From: JAAXXJ01 sp964412455
GTDB lineage: Bacteria > Nitrospirota > UBA9217
NCBI GenBank assembly: GCA_964412455.1
Contig: CAYPOT010000004.1
Coordinates: 40,980-104,979, forward strand
Direction: 5' to 3'
DNA length: 64,000 bases
The position numbers and the translations under genes were made by a program. Shown here one piece after another: positions 44,155 through 52,540 of this stretch; within the stretch, counting starts at the first letter, position 1, and every line of letters starts with the position of its first letter. The notes beneath the pieces are model-generated. The model saw nothing but the letters and a program-made list of their open reading frames with translations, ran no database searches and was not told the origin of the DNA.

Positions 44155-45332
44155 ACTTCCTCCTCCACTCCCATCCGGTCCTTGAGGTATTTCCGGTACT
44201 GCTCGTAGTTCCGCTTCATCTCGTCCAGGCTGTCGCCGCCGAACTTCTCGATCAGGGCCGAGGCGATCTCGAAAGCCGAGACAGCCTCGCCCACCACGGC
44301 TGCCGCGGGCACGGCGCAGACATCGGAGCGCTCGACGGCGGCTTTAAAGGGCTTCTTGCTGTCCATATCCACGGACCGGAGCGGCTTCATCAGCGTCGGG
44401 ATGGGCTTCATTGCGGCCCGGAGGGTGATGTCCTCGCCGTTGCTCATGCCGCCCTCGATGCCGCCCGCGTGGTTGGTCTTGCGGAAGAACCCGCCTTTCG
44501 GCCCCCAGAAGATCTCGTCGTGTACCTTCGAACCGGGACGGTTCGCAACGCCGAAACCCGAGCCGATCTCCACGCCCTTCATGGCCTGAATGCTCATGAC
44601 CGCTGCCGCAAGCCGGGCATCGAGCTTCCGGTCCCAGTGGACATGGCTCCCGAGCCCCACGGGAACGCCCGAGACGATGACCTCGTAGATGCCGCCCAGG
44701 GAATCCCCTGTGCGCGCCGCTTCGTCGATCTTGAGCTTCATCCTTTTCTCGGCAGTGTGGTCGGCACAGCGCAGTTCCGAAGCCTCGGCCCGTTTTCTGA
44801 TCTCCTTGAGAGACATCTTGTCGCCTTTGGCATAGACCCCGCCGATCGCGATCACGTGGCTGGTGATGGTGATGCCGAACTCGTCCAGGAGCCTCTTCGT
44901 CACGGCCCCCACGGCAACGCGCATGGCCGTCTCCCTGGCGCTGGATCGCTCCAGGATGTTCCGGATGTCGGTCATACCATACTTGAGGGCCCCGGCAAGG
45001 TCGGCGTGGCCCGGCCGCGGACGAGTTACCGGCTCGGCGGTGTTCAGGAACGCCGAGTCCGGGGACATTTTGGCGCGCCAGTTGTCCCAGTCCTTGTTGC
45101 GGACCATAAGGCCGATGGGACCGCCCAGGGTCTTTCCCCAGCGGACGCCGGAGCAGATCTTTACCGTGTCCTTTTCGATCTTCATTCGTCCGCCCCGTCC
45201 GTAGCCCCCTTGACGACGGGCAAGGTCGTTATCGATGTCCGTGACCCGGATCAAGAGTCCGGCAGGCATGCCTTCGATGATACCCATCAAGAGTTCGCCG
45301 TGGGATTCCCCGGCAGTCAAATACCGTAGCAT
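44142..45332 (-). CDS. aroC: Chorismate synthase
   Basis: This 396-residue FMN-dependent enzyme makes chorismate, the last step of the shikimate pathway. Marks are GESHG near the start, GRGGRM and RPRPGHADLAG. The ATG at 45332 has AAGGAGG upstream. It leads the aroC-aroK-aroB cluster, whose product also feeds futalosine-pathway menaquinone synthesis. Confidence 0.95.
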   Translation of the reverse strand: MLRYLTAGESHGELLMGIIEGMPAGLLIRVTDIDNDLARRQGGYGRGGRMKIEKDTVKICSGVRWGKTLGGPIGLMVRNKDWDNWRAKMSPDSAFLNTAEPVTRPRPGHADLAGALKYGMTDIRNILERSSARETAMRVAVGAVTKRLLDEFGITITSHVIAIGGVYAKGDKMSLKEIRKRAEASELRCADHTAEKRMKLKIDEAARTGDSLGGIYEVIVSGVPVGLGSHVHWDRKLDARLAAAVMSIQAMKGVEIGSGFGVANRPGSKVHDEIFWGPKGGFFRKTNHAGGIEGGMSNGEDITLRAAMKPIPTLMKPLRSVDMDSKKPFKAAVERSDVCAVPAAAVVGEAVSAFEIASALIEKFGGDSLDEMKRNYEQYRKYLKDRMGVEEEVRSS

Positions 45333-45836
45333 TACGCCTCCTTATAGAACTAACGAGAGCCATACAAAAAGCATTATATTTCAAGTGGTTATCAAAATAC
45401 AGCTCGTTCCCGAACTTGCGGGAACCGTGAAAATAACGAAAAAACCCTGTAAAATCGGGGTCATCATAGCAAATTTTGGATAGAAGTGCAATCAAAAGTA
45501 TGGTATATTCCGGCACATCGACCTGAAACGATAGACCACCGTAAAAGATTTTAGTTAGTTGCAAATCAACTTCTTCTCAAAATGGAAAGAATATCTGTCG
45601 CAATAATACGCAAGAGACGCAAGAAAGATGTGGATTCTTTGTGCTTTTTGCGCCTCTTTGTGACTGTTAGATTTTGAATTCTTCGTGCTCTCGCTTAGAA
45701 GCGCCTACTTTTGGTAGTGTCTTCGTGGCAGATTTGGTTACTGCTTGCCCCGCTTTAGAGGCATCCGCCTCTAACGGGGCTTGTCCGGACTGCGGATGTA
45801 AGACCTGTCCCGCCATGCCGGAATTATGAGGGATGA
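45333..45836. other. Intergenic stretch between aroC and mqnB
   Basis: This divergent region contains a perfect GTTCCCG-aacttg-CGGGAAC hairpin at 45406-45425 and a dispersed inverted repeat at about 45600-45740. No gene is evident. Confidence 0.6.
45600..45740. repeat. Dispersed inverted repeat upstream of mqnB
   Basis: The left part reads ACGCAAGAGACGCAAGAAAG; the right part has TTGTGCTTTTTGCGCCTCTT and ends GTGTCTTCGTGGCA. The run CGCTTAGAAGCGCCT-CTTTTGGT is shared with 8770-8796. Confidence 0.7.
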
Positions 45837-46565
45837 ATGATCGCACTGCTCTGCTCGGTTCAGGCCGAGGCACAACTGCTGCTTGCTGACCTGGTGGTAA
45901 CGGGGATGACGAGGCTGGGCTCAAAGTCGATCATCGCGGGCACCCTTGCGGGCCGGCAGGTCCTTCTCTGCGTCGGCGGGATGGGAAAGGTCAATGCCGC
46001 CCATGCCGCCGCGCTCATGATCGCGGAGTTCTCCCCCGACACCCTGCTCATCTTCGGCGTGGGAGGGGCCTATCCCGCGTCCGGAGCGGTGGTCGGCGAC
46101 ATCGTTCTCGCGCAGGTCGAGATCGCGGGCGACGAAGGCGTGTTGACCCATGACGGTTTCAAGGACATGGAGTACATCGGCATCCCCCTCCTCAAAACAG
46201 CAACCTCGGTGATCTTCACCACCTATCCCGCGTCGGAGCCCCTGCTGAAGCAGGCCCTCCACACTCTTGTCGCATCTTCGGAACCCGGCAGATCCGGCGT
46301 GCATTTCGGACCCTTCGTCACCCTCTCGACCTGCACCGGGACGACCGCGCGCGCCCGGGAGCTGGAAGCACGTTATCATGGGCTGTGCGAGAACATGGAA
46401 GGGGCGGCGGCCGCGCAGGTGGCGGGGCTGCATGCCATCCCGTGGCTCGAGGTGCGCGGAATATCGAACATCGTGGAAGACCGGGATATGCAGAAGTGGG
46501 ACATCCCGAAGGCTGCCGAGGCCAGCCAGAAGGCAGTCATGCGGATACTGGAAGGATGGGAATGA
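45837..46565 (+). CDS. mqnB: Futalosine hydrolase
   Basis: This 242-residue nucleoside phosphorylase-like protein has VGGMGKVNAAHAAA and GLCENMEGAAAAQVA, the purine-nucleosidase signatures, and fits MqnB. MqnB releases hypoxanthine from futalosine to give dehypoxanthine futalosine for menaquinone synthesis. It lies just upstream of mqnD. An MTA/SAH nucleosidase is the main alternative. Confidence 0.85.
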   Translation: MIALLCSVQAEAQLLLADLVVTGMTRLGSKSIIAGTLAGRQVLLCVGGMGKVNAAHAAALMIAEFSPDTLLIFGVGGAYPASGAVVGDIVLAQVEIAGDEGVLTHDGFKDMEYIGIPLLKTATSVIFTTYPASEPLLKQALHTLVASSEPGRSGVHFGPFVTLSTCTGTTARARELEARYHGLCENMEGAAAAQVAGLHAIPWLEVRGISNIVEDRDMQKWDIPKAAEASQKAVMRILEGWE

Positions 46566-46590
46566 CTAACGTAGTGCGGAGTGCGGAGTA

Positions 46591-46735
46591 AACGTCAATC
46601 GGTTACGATGCCCGTATCGTCAAGCGTCGAGCGGCAACGTAAAGGACTCAACAGAACAACGTAACCTTTACAGACGAAATTGACGAAACGGGCCTCGTTA
46701 CCGTAACCGAACGACAAAAATCGTTCAAACATCCG
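46591..46735 (+). repeat. Dispersed repeat, copy 2 of 2
   Basis: It contains CGTCAATCGGTTACGATG, GAAACGGGCCTCGTTA and ACGACAAAAA, matching the element near 32 kb in the opposite orientation. It is preceded by a GTAGTGCGGAGTGCGGAGTA run and lies just upstream of mqnD. Confidence 0.75.
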
Positions 46736-46772
46736 CGCGAGCATGTCAAATTTTGAAGAGAAATAATATATA

Positions 46773-47612
46773 ATGGAACAACAACTCACCCTGGGCTACT
46801 CTCCCTGCCCGAACGATACCTACATCTTCTACGCACTCGTCCACGGCAAGGTCCCGGTCCCGGGCATCACCTTCCGGGAGCGTCTCGAGGATGTGGAGAC
46901 CCTGAACCAGCTGGCCCTCGACGGCGCGCTGGACCTTACCAAAATATCATACCATGCACTGGGACATCTGAGGAAGCGATATGCCCTGCTCCGTTCCGGC
47001 GGCGCGCTGGGGCGGGGATGCGGCCCGCTCATCGTGGCAAAGCCCGGAACCCGCATCGAGGACCTCAGGTCCGGTACCGTCGCCATCCCCGGAAAGCTCA
47101 CGACCGCATGGCTGCTCCTCCAGCTGTTCGATCGGGGACTGAACAATGTCGTGGTCATGACCTTCGACCGCATCATGCAGGCGGTGGCTGACGGCACGGT
47201 CACCGCCGGCCTGATCATCCACGAAAGCCGGTTCACCTATCCCCTCTATAAGCTCGACATGCTCCTCGACCTTGGCGAGTGGTGGGAACGGTATTCGTGC
47301 CTTCCCCTCCCCCTGGGAGGGATCCTCGGGAAGCGGTCGCTGGGAACGGCGACCCTGGTGAAGGTGGAGAACGCTATCCGGGAAAGCCTGCGGTACGCGC
47401 GCGCCCATCCGGCCGAAGTTCTTGCCTACGTGAAAGAGCACAGCCAGGAAATGGACGAAGCCGTCATGAAGAGCCACATCGATCTCTATGTGAACGACTT
47501 TTCCAATGACCTCGGCGACGACGGCGTCGCAGCGGTGCAGCGCCTCTTTGCCGAAGCGGAACAGCGGGGCATCTTCCCGCCTTCGGCACTGCCGCTCTTT
47601 GCAGTCGGGTAA
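46773..47612 (+). CDS. mqnD: 1,4-Dihydroxy-6-naphthoate synthase
   Basis: This 279-residue periplasmic-binding-protein-like enzyme has the family start LGYSPCPNDTYIFYAL and AGLIIHESRFTY. MqnD converts cyclic dehypoxanthine futalosine to 1,4-dihydroxy-6-naphthoate in menaquinone synthesis. mqnA, mqnC and mqnE are not in the window. Confidence 0.9.
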   Translation: MEQQLTLGYSPCPNDTYIFYALVHGKVPVPGITFRERLEDVETLNQLALDGALDLTKISYHALGHLRKRYALLRSGGALGRGCGPLIVAKPGTRIEDLRSGTVAIPGKLTTAWLLLQLFDRGLNNVVVMTFDRIMQAVADGTVTAGLIIHESRFTYPLYKLDMLLDLGEWWERYSCLPLPLGGILGKRSLGTATLVKVENAIRESLRYARAHPAEVLAYVKEHSQEMDEAVMKSHIDLYVNDFSNDLGDDGVAAVQRLFAEAEQRGIFPPSALPLFAVG

Positions 47613-47670
47613 TGACAGAAAAAGGTTTCATTTAGTTACGAATCAAATTCTACTCAAAACGGCAAGGATA

Positions 47671-47779
47671 TTTTGCCACGAAGGCACGAAGACACAAAGT
47701 ACGGCCTTCATCTAATCATTAAAACAGGACCTTAAGCAGTTCTCGCTGTTCTTCGTGACTTAGAGTCTTCGTGGCAAAA
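47671..47779. repeat. Inverted repeat upstream of lemA
   Basis: The arms TTTTGCCACGAAGGCACGAA and CTTAGAGTCTTCGTGGCAAAA are complementary over at least 13 bp at the base. It belongs to the CCACGAAGGCACGAAG word family also seen at 50190-50290. Confidence 0.85.
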
Positions 47780-47864
47780 TTATGGTTCCGTCTTGTCCGG
47801 GTTAGGGTATAATAAGGCAATTCTTTTTCTTCGGACCAATGAGACGCATCACTAAGGAGGGACT

Positions 47865-48425
47865 ATGACAGGCTGGATCATTCTCGGTATAGTTGTCCTC
47901 GGCATCCTGGGGCTGATCGTTATTTATAACGGTCTCATTTCGCGGCGGAACGACGTGCAGGGCTCGTGGAAGCAGATAGATGTGCAATTGAACCGGCGGC
48001 ATGATCTTATCCCGAACCTCGTCTCCACGGTCAAGGGAGCGCTGGAGTTCGAGCAGGACACGCTCGAAAAGGTCATCTCGGCCCGGGCAAAGGCCGTGGG
48101 GGCAACGGGGCCGCAGTCCAAGGCAGAGGCCGAGAACATGCTCACCCAGGCCCTCGGCAAGCTCTTCGCGGTCATGGAGAACTACCCGGACCTCAAGAGC
48201 AACCAGAACGTCATGCAGCTCCAGGAGGAGCTCACGTCCACCGAGAACCGCATCGCCTTCGCCCGCCAGCTCTACAACGACCTGGTGGCGAATTACCGCA
48301 CGGCGCTCCAGGTGTTCCCCAACAACATCGTCTCATCCCTGTTCAACTTCCGGTCCGAGGAGTACTTCGAGGCCGCCGATGCGACCCGGGCGACCCCCGC
48401 GGTTAATTTGAGCCTGAGAAAATAA
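47865..48425 (+). CDS. lemA: LemA family protein
   Basis: This 186-residue protein has one N-terminal membrane helix and a helical domain with NRRHDLIPNLVSTVKGALEFE and VANYRTALQVFPNNIVSSLF, the LemA hallmarks. Its role is unclear. It has AAGGAGGG before the ATG. It precedes an M48 metalloprotease gene, a common pairing. Confidence 0.92.
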   Translation: MTGWIILGIVVLGILGLIVIYNGLISRRNDVQGSWKQIDVQLNRRHDLIPNLVSTVKGALEFEQDTLEKVISARAKAVGATGPQSKAEAENMLTQALGKLFAVMENYPDLKSNQNVMQLQEELTSTENRIAFARQLYNDLVANYRTALQVFPNNIVSSLFNFRSEEYFEAADATRATPAVNLSLRK

Positions 48426-48427
48426 GA

Positions 48428-48545
48428 CAGTCCAACAGATGACAGACGTTCAGAGGACAGAGTGGATCAAACTCAGTTGTTTTCTGTCAGTTCGTCTGCT
48501 GTTTCTTCGTCTGTTGTCTGTCCGTCTGATGTCTGTCGTCTGAAA
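48428..48545. repeat. Inverted repeat of CAGACGACAG-type words between lemA and M48 gene
   Basis: The left arm has CAGATGACAGACGTTCAGAG; the right arm has GTCCGTCTGATGTCTGTCGT. The arms are complementary in outline and built from a reiterated word. Confidence 0.75.
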
Positions 48546-48547
48546 CC

Positions 48548-50149
48548 ATGCCCCTGACCTTCATCGACATAGAACGACAGAAGAACTCGCGCATCGCGCT
48601 GTTCTTCCTGGTCCTCCTGGCCCTGTACCTCGTCGTTGCCGCGCTGTTCGGCGCCGCGCTCCTCCCGGGCCCGCTCAGGGCAGAGCCGCGGTTCTGGATA
48701 TTTCTGATGATCGCGGCGACCCTTGTCGCCGGCATCCATTTCTGGTTCTCGGCCGCCGATGCCGTAGATACCGTGGTGCGACGCCTTGATGCCCGGCCCC
48801 CGGACAGGGAAGACGAAATCCATCGGATGTTCGCGAATATCATCGAGGAACTTCATGTCGTCACCGGCAACAAGCGGAGCATCCGTTGCACGGTAATCCC
48901 GTCCCTGTCCCTGAACGCCCTAGCTGCAGCCGATCTCAAGGGAAACGCCGTGATCGCCATCACCGAGGGTCTGCTCTCGCGCCTCACCCGGCCCCAGGTC
49001 GAGGCCGTCGTCGCCCACGAAGCGCACCATATCCTGTCCGGGGACTGCCTCGAGACCACCGTGGCCGCCAGTATCTTCGGTACCTTTTCGTCGGCCGTGG
49101 AAAAGTTCCGTTATTCCTCGAGCAACCGCCTGTTCGCCTCTCCGGCATTTTTGCTGGCCTGGGTCATGCTTCAGCTGGGATATCTGCTGAACCTGTTCAT
49201 CTCCCGCGAACGGGAGTACCGGGCCGATGCGGCATCGGTACGCATGACCCGCAACCCGCTTGCCCTGGCAGAGACCCTGCATTTCCTGTCACGGGGCTGG
49301 CGGGGCGCCGGATTCATCGGGAGCGGCTTCGAGATGCTCTGTATCGTGAACCCGCTGGCAACCGCGCTCGATGAGTCCGAGGGGTTTCTGCCCGACCTGC
49401 TCTCTACTCACCCGCCGCTAAAAAAATGCATGGGTATTCTTCTCCGAATGGCACGGGTCAGCATCGCGGAACTGGACTCCAGGGCGAAGAGAAATTCCGG
49501 GGAGAAGCAAGCGGGTTCACCGCCGAACTACTTTGCCATGAGCCCCCAACAGCAGTGGCAGGGACCTTTCACCGCCGGCGAGCTTGGCGCATTGTCATGG
49601 CTCTCACCCCTTACCTGGGTGGCCAGCGGAGGGGAGCAGACCGCTCAACGCGCCTGGAAGGACCCACTTATTAACGCGATCTTCATGCGGCGGCTTGTCG
49701 GAAATTCCCGCACCGATTCCGGCTTCACCTGTCCCTCCTGCAGACAACCGCTCATCACGTCCGCTTACGAGGGGACCCTTATCTTTCAGTGCAGCTTCTG
49801 CGCAGGGACACTCGTCGAGAACGGCAGGATCCCGAGGATCATCGCACGGACCGGCAGGGAACGCCCTTGTACGGAGCGGTTGAATGCCCTTGCGCGGTCG
49901 GTGCTCCGGAAGAACCAGACCGCGAACATCTATAAAAAGGTCACTGCCAAAGGCGCGGGCCCGGTCCCTCTTCTCCCCTGCCCCAAATGCAAGAATCCCA
50001 TGCACAGGGGATTCTACAGCTCGGCCCATTTGATCGAGGTTGACCGGTGCGGTTACTGCGGGATAACCTGGTTCGACCAGGACGAGCTCGAGATGCTCCA
50101 GTGCATGATCGAGAACCGTCTGCTGCCGGATATCACCGTGGCGGTTTAA
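48548..50149 (+). CDS. M48-family membrane metalloprotease with C-terminal zinc fingers
   Basis: This 533-residue protein has two N-terminal membrane helices, the HEAHH zinc protease motif at 157-161 (HExxH) and a later E in the REYRADAASV segment, as in HtpX-like M48 enzymes. The C-terminal part has two zinc-finger-like units (CPSCRQ...CSFCAG and CPKCKN...CGYCGITWFD, TFIIB-like). It likely degrades or processes membrane proteins with LemA. The additional zinc fingers are unusual for HtpX itself. Confidence 0.88.
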   Translation: MPLTFIDIERQKNSRIALFFLVLLALYLVVAALFGAALLPGPLRAEPRFWIFLMIAATLVAGIHFWFSAADAVDTVVRRLDARPPDREDEIHRMFANIIEELHVVTGNKRSIRCTVIPSLSLNALAAADLKGNAVIAITEGLLSRLTRPQVEAVVAHEAHHILSGDCLETTVAASIFGTFSSAVEKFRYSSSNRLFASPAFLLAWVMLQLGYLLNLFISREREYRADAASVRMTRNPLALAETLHFLSRGWRGAGFIGSGFEMLCIVNPLATALDESEGFLPDLLSTHPPLKKCMGILLRMARVSIAELDSRAKRNSGEKQAGSPPNYFAMSPQQQWQGPFTAGELGALSWLSPLTWVASGGEQTAQRAWKDPLINAIFMRRLVGNSRTDSGFTCPSCRQPLITSAYEGTLIFQCSFCAGTLVENGRIPRIIARTGRERPCTERLNALARSVLRKNQTANIYKKVTAKGAGPVPLLPCPKCKNPMHRGFYSSAHLIEVDRCGYCGITWFDQDELEMLQCMIENRLLPDITVAV

Positions 50150-50189
50150 ACGATGCGTCGCCCTGACCCGGACAAACCGGAACCGAATC

Positions 50190-50290
50190 TGCCACTAAGA
50201 CACGAAGGCATGAAGAAAAACAGTGCCCTGAATATTTCGCAAACGTATTCTTTTTCTTTACTTTGTGCCTTGGTGCCTTCGTGGCAAAAA
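50190..50290. repeat. Inverted repeat upstream of the MoaD-MoaE gene
   Basis: The left arm TGCCACTAAGACACGAAGGC and the right arm GGTGCCTTCGTGGCAAAAA are complementary. It is the same word family as the element before lemA. Confidence 0.8.
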
Positions 50291-50322
50291 TATTCCAAGA
50301 TCGGCGCCGGGAGAAGGTCAGC

Positions 50323-50997
50323 ATGATCACCATAAAGCTGTTTGCGATGCTGAGGGACAAGGCAGGCACATCCGAAGTGGTCCTAGCGGAGCTTCCGGCC
50401 ACGGTCGGAGAACTGATCGGGCGCGTCGGTGACCGCTGCCCGGGCATCAAGGACCTTCTGGCCTGCGGGAGGATCCTGATCTCGGTGAACCAGGAGTTCG
50501 TGAAACAGGACGCTTCGCTCAAGGACGGCGACGAGGTGGGGCTTATGCCCCCCTTTTCCGGAGGACAGGAGCGGCAGGGCGTCGTCCGCATTCAGGAAGG
50601 CCTCTTTTCCCTTGATGCGGAGATAGCGCGGATCAAGAACACCTCGGCCGCCATCGGCGGCATCGTGACCTTCCTGGGGACCACGCGGGACGTCTCGCGG
50701 GGCGGACCGGTGGCAAAGCTTGAGTTCGAACACTATGCCGGCATGGCGGAGAAAAAGCTTGCTGAGATCCGGGAACGGGCCATCAATGACCTCGGGGTGA
50801 TCGACGTGACGATCATCCACCGGGTCGGCACGATGCCCGTCGGGGAAAACATCGTCCTGATCGTCGTGGCGGCGGAGCACCGGGACGAAGCGTTCAAAGC
50901 CTGCCGCTTCTGCATTGATGAACTGAAACGGATAACTCCGATATGGAAAAAAGAAACCACGCCGGACGGCGTGGTGTGGGTTGAGGAACATCCGTAG
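50323..50997 (+). CDS. Fused molybdopterin synthase (MoaD-MoaE)
   Basis: This 224-residue protein joins both subunits of molybdopterin synthase. Residues 1-81 are MoaD-like and end PPFSGG (Gly80-Gly81); residues from about 88 are MoaE-like and end ITPIWKKETTPDGVVWVE. MoaD must carry its sulfur on a free C-terminal Gly, so the fusion should be cut after Gly81, as is known for MoaX of Mycobacterium tuberculosis. It would serve NapA and other molybdoenzymes. The ATG at 50323 follows GAGAAGG. Confidence 0.9.
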   Translation: MITIKLFAMLRDKAGTSEVVLAELPATVGELIGRVGDRCPGIKDLLACGRILISVNQEFVKQDASLKDGDEVGLMPPFSGGQERQGVVRIQEGLFSLDAEIARIKNTSAAIGGIVTFLGTTRDVSRGGPVAKLEFEHYAGMAEKKLAEIRERAINDLGVIDVTIIHRVGTMPVGENIVLIVVAAEHRDEAFKACRFCIDELKRITPIWKKETTPDGVVWVEEHP

Positions 50998-51000
50998 AAG

Positions 51001-51096
51001 TGCGGAGTGGCGAATGCGGAGTGCGGAATTGATAAATCACAAAATGCAATGCTGGAATTATTTTTACTCCGCCCTCCGAACTCCGCATTCCGCACT
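51001..51096. repeat. Inverted repeat of the GTGCGGAGT word family
   Basis: The left arm GCGGAGTGGCGAATGCGGAG and the right arm CCGAACTCCGCATTCCGCAC are complementary. Related copies are at 23190-23222 (inside the moeA-like gene), 27945-27970 and 46572-46590. Confidence 0.85.
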
Positions 51097-51101
51097 GAAC
51101 C

Positions 51102-51521
51102 TTACTTCTTCGCCGCTTTCTTCCCGCTCCTGAGGAATACCACGCAGGTGGTACAATCCTCGTCCTTCCGGCACCGCGTGGTCTCCCAGCAGGGCTTGCT
51201 CTTGTTCGTGAACGCCGAGCAGGTCACCCGCCGATCATCGGGACACTCCTTGATCTCCCAGCAGGGCGCGTAATCGAGAAGTTTCTTGATCCCTTCGATG
51301 CTGATCTTCTTGGTGTGGATCAGTTCCCTGATGCAGCGCAGCCATTTGATGTCGTTCTCGGTGTAGAGCCGGTTTCTCCGTTCACGCGTAGGAAGGATCA
51401 GCCCGTGCTTCTCGTAGAGCCGCAGCGTCTGTGCCGTGGTCCCCACAAGGCGTGCGGCAACCCCCATGGTATAGAGCGGCGCATCCTTGTCTTTTAAAAT
51501 GTCCAGGCTTTCGGGTCCCAT
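51102..51521 (-). CDS. MerR-family regulator with C-terminal Cys-rich tail
   Basis: This 139-residue protein has a MerR winged helix (YTMGVAARLVGTTAQTLRLYE and the NRLYTENDIKWL segment), like HspR-type members. The C-terminal part has nine or so cysteines (CWEIKEC, CSAFTNKSKPCWETTRC, CTTC) that may bind a metal or Fe-S cluster. It could sense redox or metal. The neighbouring ccdA gene is transcribed in the same direction upstream. Confidence 0.8.
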   Translation of the reverse strand: MGPESLDILKDKDAPLYTMGVAARLVGTTAQTLRLYEKHGLILPTRERRNRLYTENDIKWLRCIRELIHTKKISIEGIKKLLDYAPCWEIKECPDDRRVTCSAFTNKSKPCWETTRCRKDEDCTTCVVFLRSGKKAAKK

Positions 51522-51539
51522 ATTCGTATCGCTCGCTCC

Positions 51540-52268
51540 CTATGGATTCATGAGATAGGACGTGATCAGCGTCCATTTATCGGTAATGAGCAAGAGGCCC
51601 ATGATGATGAGTATGATGCCGCTGGCTATCTTGATGGCCTTGAAATAGTCCTTCAGCTTCTTGAAAGACGACAGGAACACGCTGATGGCAATGGCAGAGA
51701 GAATGAACGGGATCCCGATGCCGAGCGAGTAAAAGACCAGGAGCACCATGCCGGTGACCATGGTCTCGGACTGCGCCGCCTGCATGAGCGCCGCCGCCAG
51801 GAACGGACCGGTGCACGGCGTCCAGCCTGCGGCAAATATGATGCCTACAACGAAAGTCCCCAGAAAGCCGGCCGGCCGGTTCTTCAGGTGGATCTTGGCG
51901 TCCTGCTGTAAAAACGGTATCGGGATGACATCGGACACGAACAGCCCCAGAACGATCATGAGGATGCCGCCCGCGATCCGGATCGTTTTCAGGTGCTCGA
52001 TCATCAGCTGGCCGACAATGCTTGCCGTTGCACCCAGGAGGACAAAGACAACGGTGAAACCGGCCACGAACGCCAGGGAATGCAGCAGCGTGGTATTCAT
52101 GTTCTTCCTGCGCGACCCCGGTCCTACGAGATCATCAAAACTGATGCCCGTGATATAGGAGACATAGGACGGGATTAGAGGGAGAATGCAGGGCGACGCA
52201 AAGGACACGATCCCCATGAGCATTGAGAAGAACAGCGATGTAAGCGATAGGCCGTGTGAGATATCCAT
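51540..52268 (-). CDS. ccdA: Cytochrome c biogenesis protein CcdA
   Basis: This 242-residue protein has six or so membrane helices and the two active cysteines of CcdA/DsbD in ASPCILPLIPSYVSYITG and GWTPCTGPFLA. It moves reducing power across the membrane for cytochrome c maturation. This fits the window's several c-type cytochromes. It has a good promoter upstream. Confidence 0.92.
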   Translation of the reverse strand: MDISHGLSLTSLFFSMLMGIVSFASPCILPLIPSYVSYITGISFDDLVGPGSRRKNMNTTLLHSLAFVAGFTVVFVLLGATASIVGQLMIEHLKTIRIAGGILMIVLGLFVSDVIPIPFLQQDAKIHLKNRPAGFLGTFVVGIIFAAGWTPCTGPFLAAALMQAAQSETMVTGMVLLVFYSLGIGIPFILSAIAISVFLSSFKKLKDYFKAIKIASGIILIIMGLLLITDKWTLITSYLMNP

Positions 52269-52297
52269 AATAGTTCTTCAGTCTGAATTAGCGTTCT

Positions 52298-52327
52298 ATA
52301 ATACCAAAGCGCAACAATTTGAGTCAA
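52298..52327 (-). promoter_or_regulatory. Promoter for ccdA
   Basis: On the minus strand TTGACT (52327-52322) and TATTAT (52303-52298) are separated by 18 bp, about 30 bp before the ccdA ATG. Confidence 0.55.
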
Positions 52328-52350
52328 GGAAAAGTTATATTATATTGTTC

Positions 52351-52379
52351 TTGACTTTTTCTAAAGTCACAGATATACT
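52351..52379 (+). promoter_or_regulatory. Upstream promoter of the fchA leader
   Basis: TTGACT (52351-52356) and TATACT (52374-52379) are separated by 17 bp. A transcript would start near 52386 and run into the hairpin at 52414-52460. Confidence 0.55.
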
Positions 52380-52413
52380 TCTTCTATATTGAAGGATGTA
52401 TACGCCTCCCCTG

Positions 52414-52460
52414 AAATGCCCTCCTTGAAGACAGCAATGTCGGAGAGGGGGGCATTTTTT
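52414..52460 (+). terminator. Intrinsic terminator-like hairpin in the fchA leader
   Basis: AAATGCCC (52414-52421) pairs with GGGCATTT (52450-52457) and is followed by a T run to 52460. The stem can be extended by CTCC/GGAG. It would end transcripts from the upstream promoter after about 75 nt. A small RNA or an attenuator are both possible. Confidence 0.6.
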
Positions 52461-52461
52461 A

Positions 52462-52490
52462 TTGACAAAAGACCACCTTTTTACTAATCT
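52462..52490 (+). promoter_or_regulatory. Proximal promoter of fchA
   Basis: A perfect TTGACA (52462-52467), a 17 bp spacer and TAATCT (52485-52490) lie directly after the hairpin and 50 bp before the fchA ATG. Confidence 0.65.
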
Positions 52491-52540
52491 AGGAACTCGT
52501 TGCAACAGACGTATACTCCCCGCGAACGAGGTGACATCCC

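Noticed and set aside
43749..45329. A 526-codon plus-strand open frame
   Set aside because: It lies opposite aroC and aroK, has no ribosome site and no family resemblance.
45406..45425. GTTCCCG/CGGGAAC hairpin as terminator
   Set aside because: It is a perfect hairpin but has no T run on either side and lies upstream of aroC, so it is not called a terminator.
52380..52540. Folate-type (THF or ZTP) riboswitch before fchA
   Set aside because: I could not match the conserved core of either class; only promoters and a terminator-like hairpin are supported.
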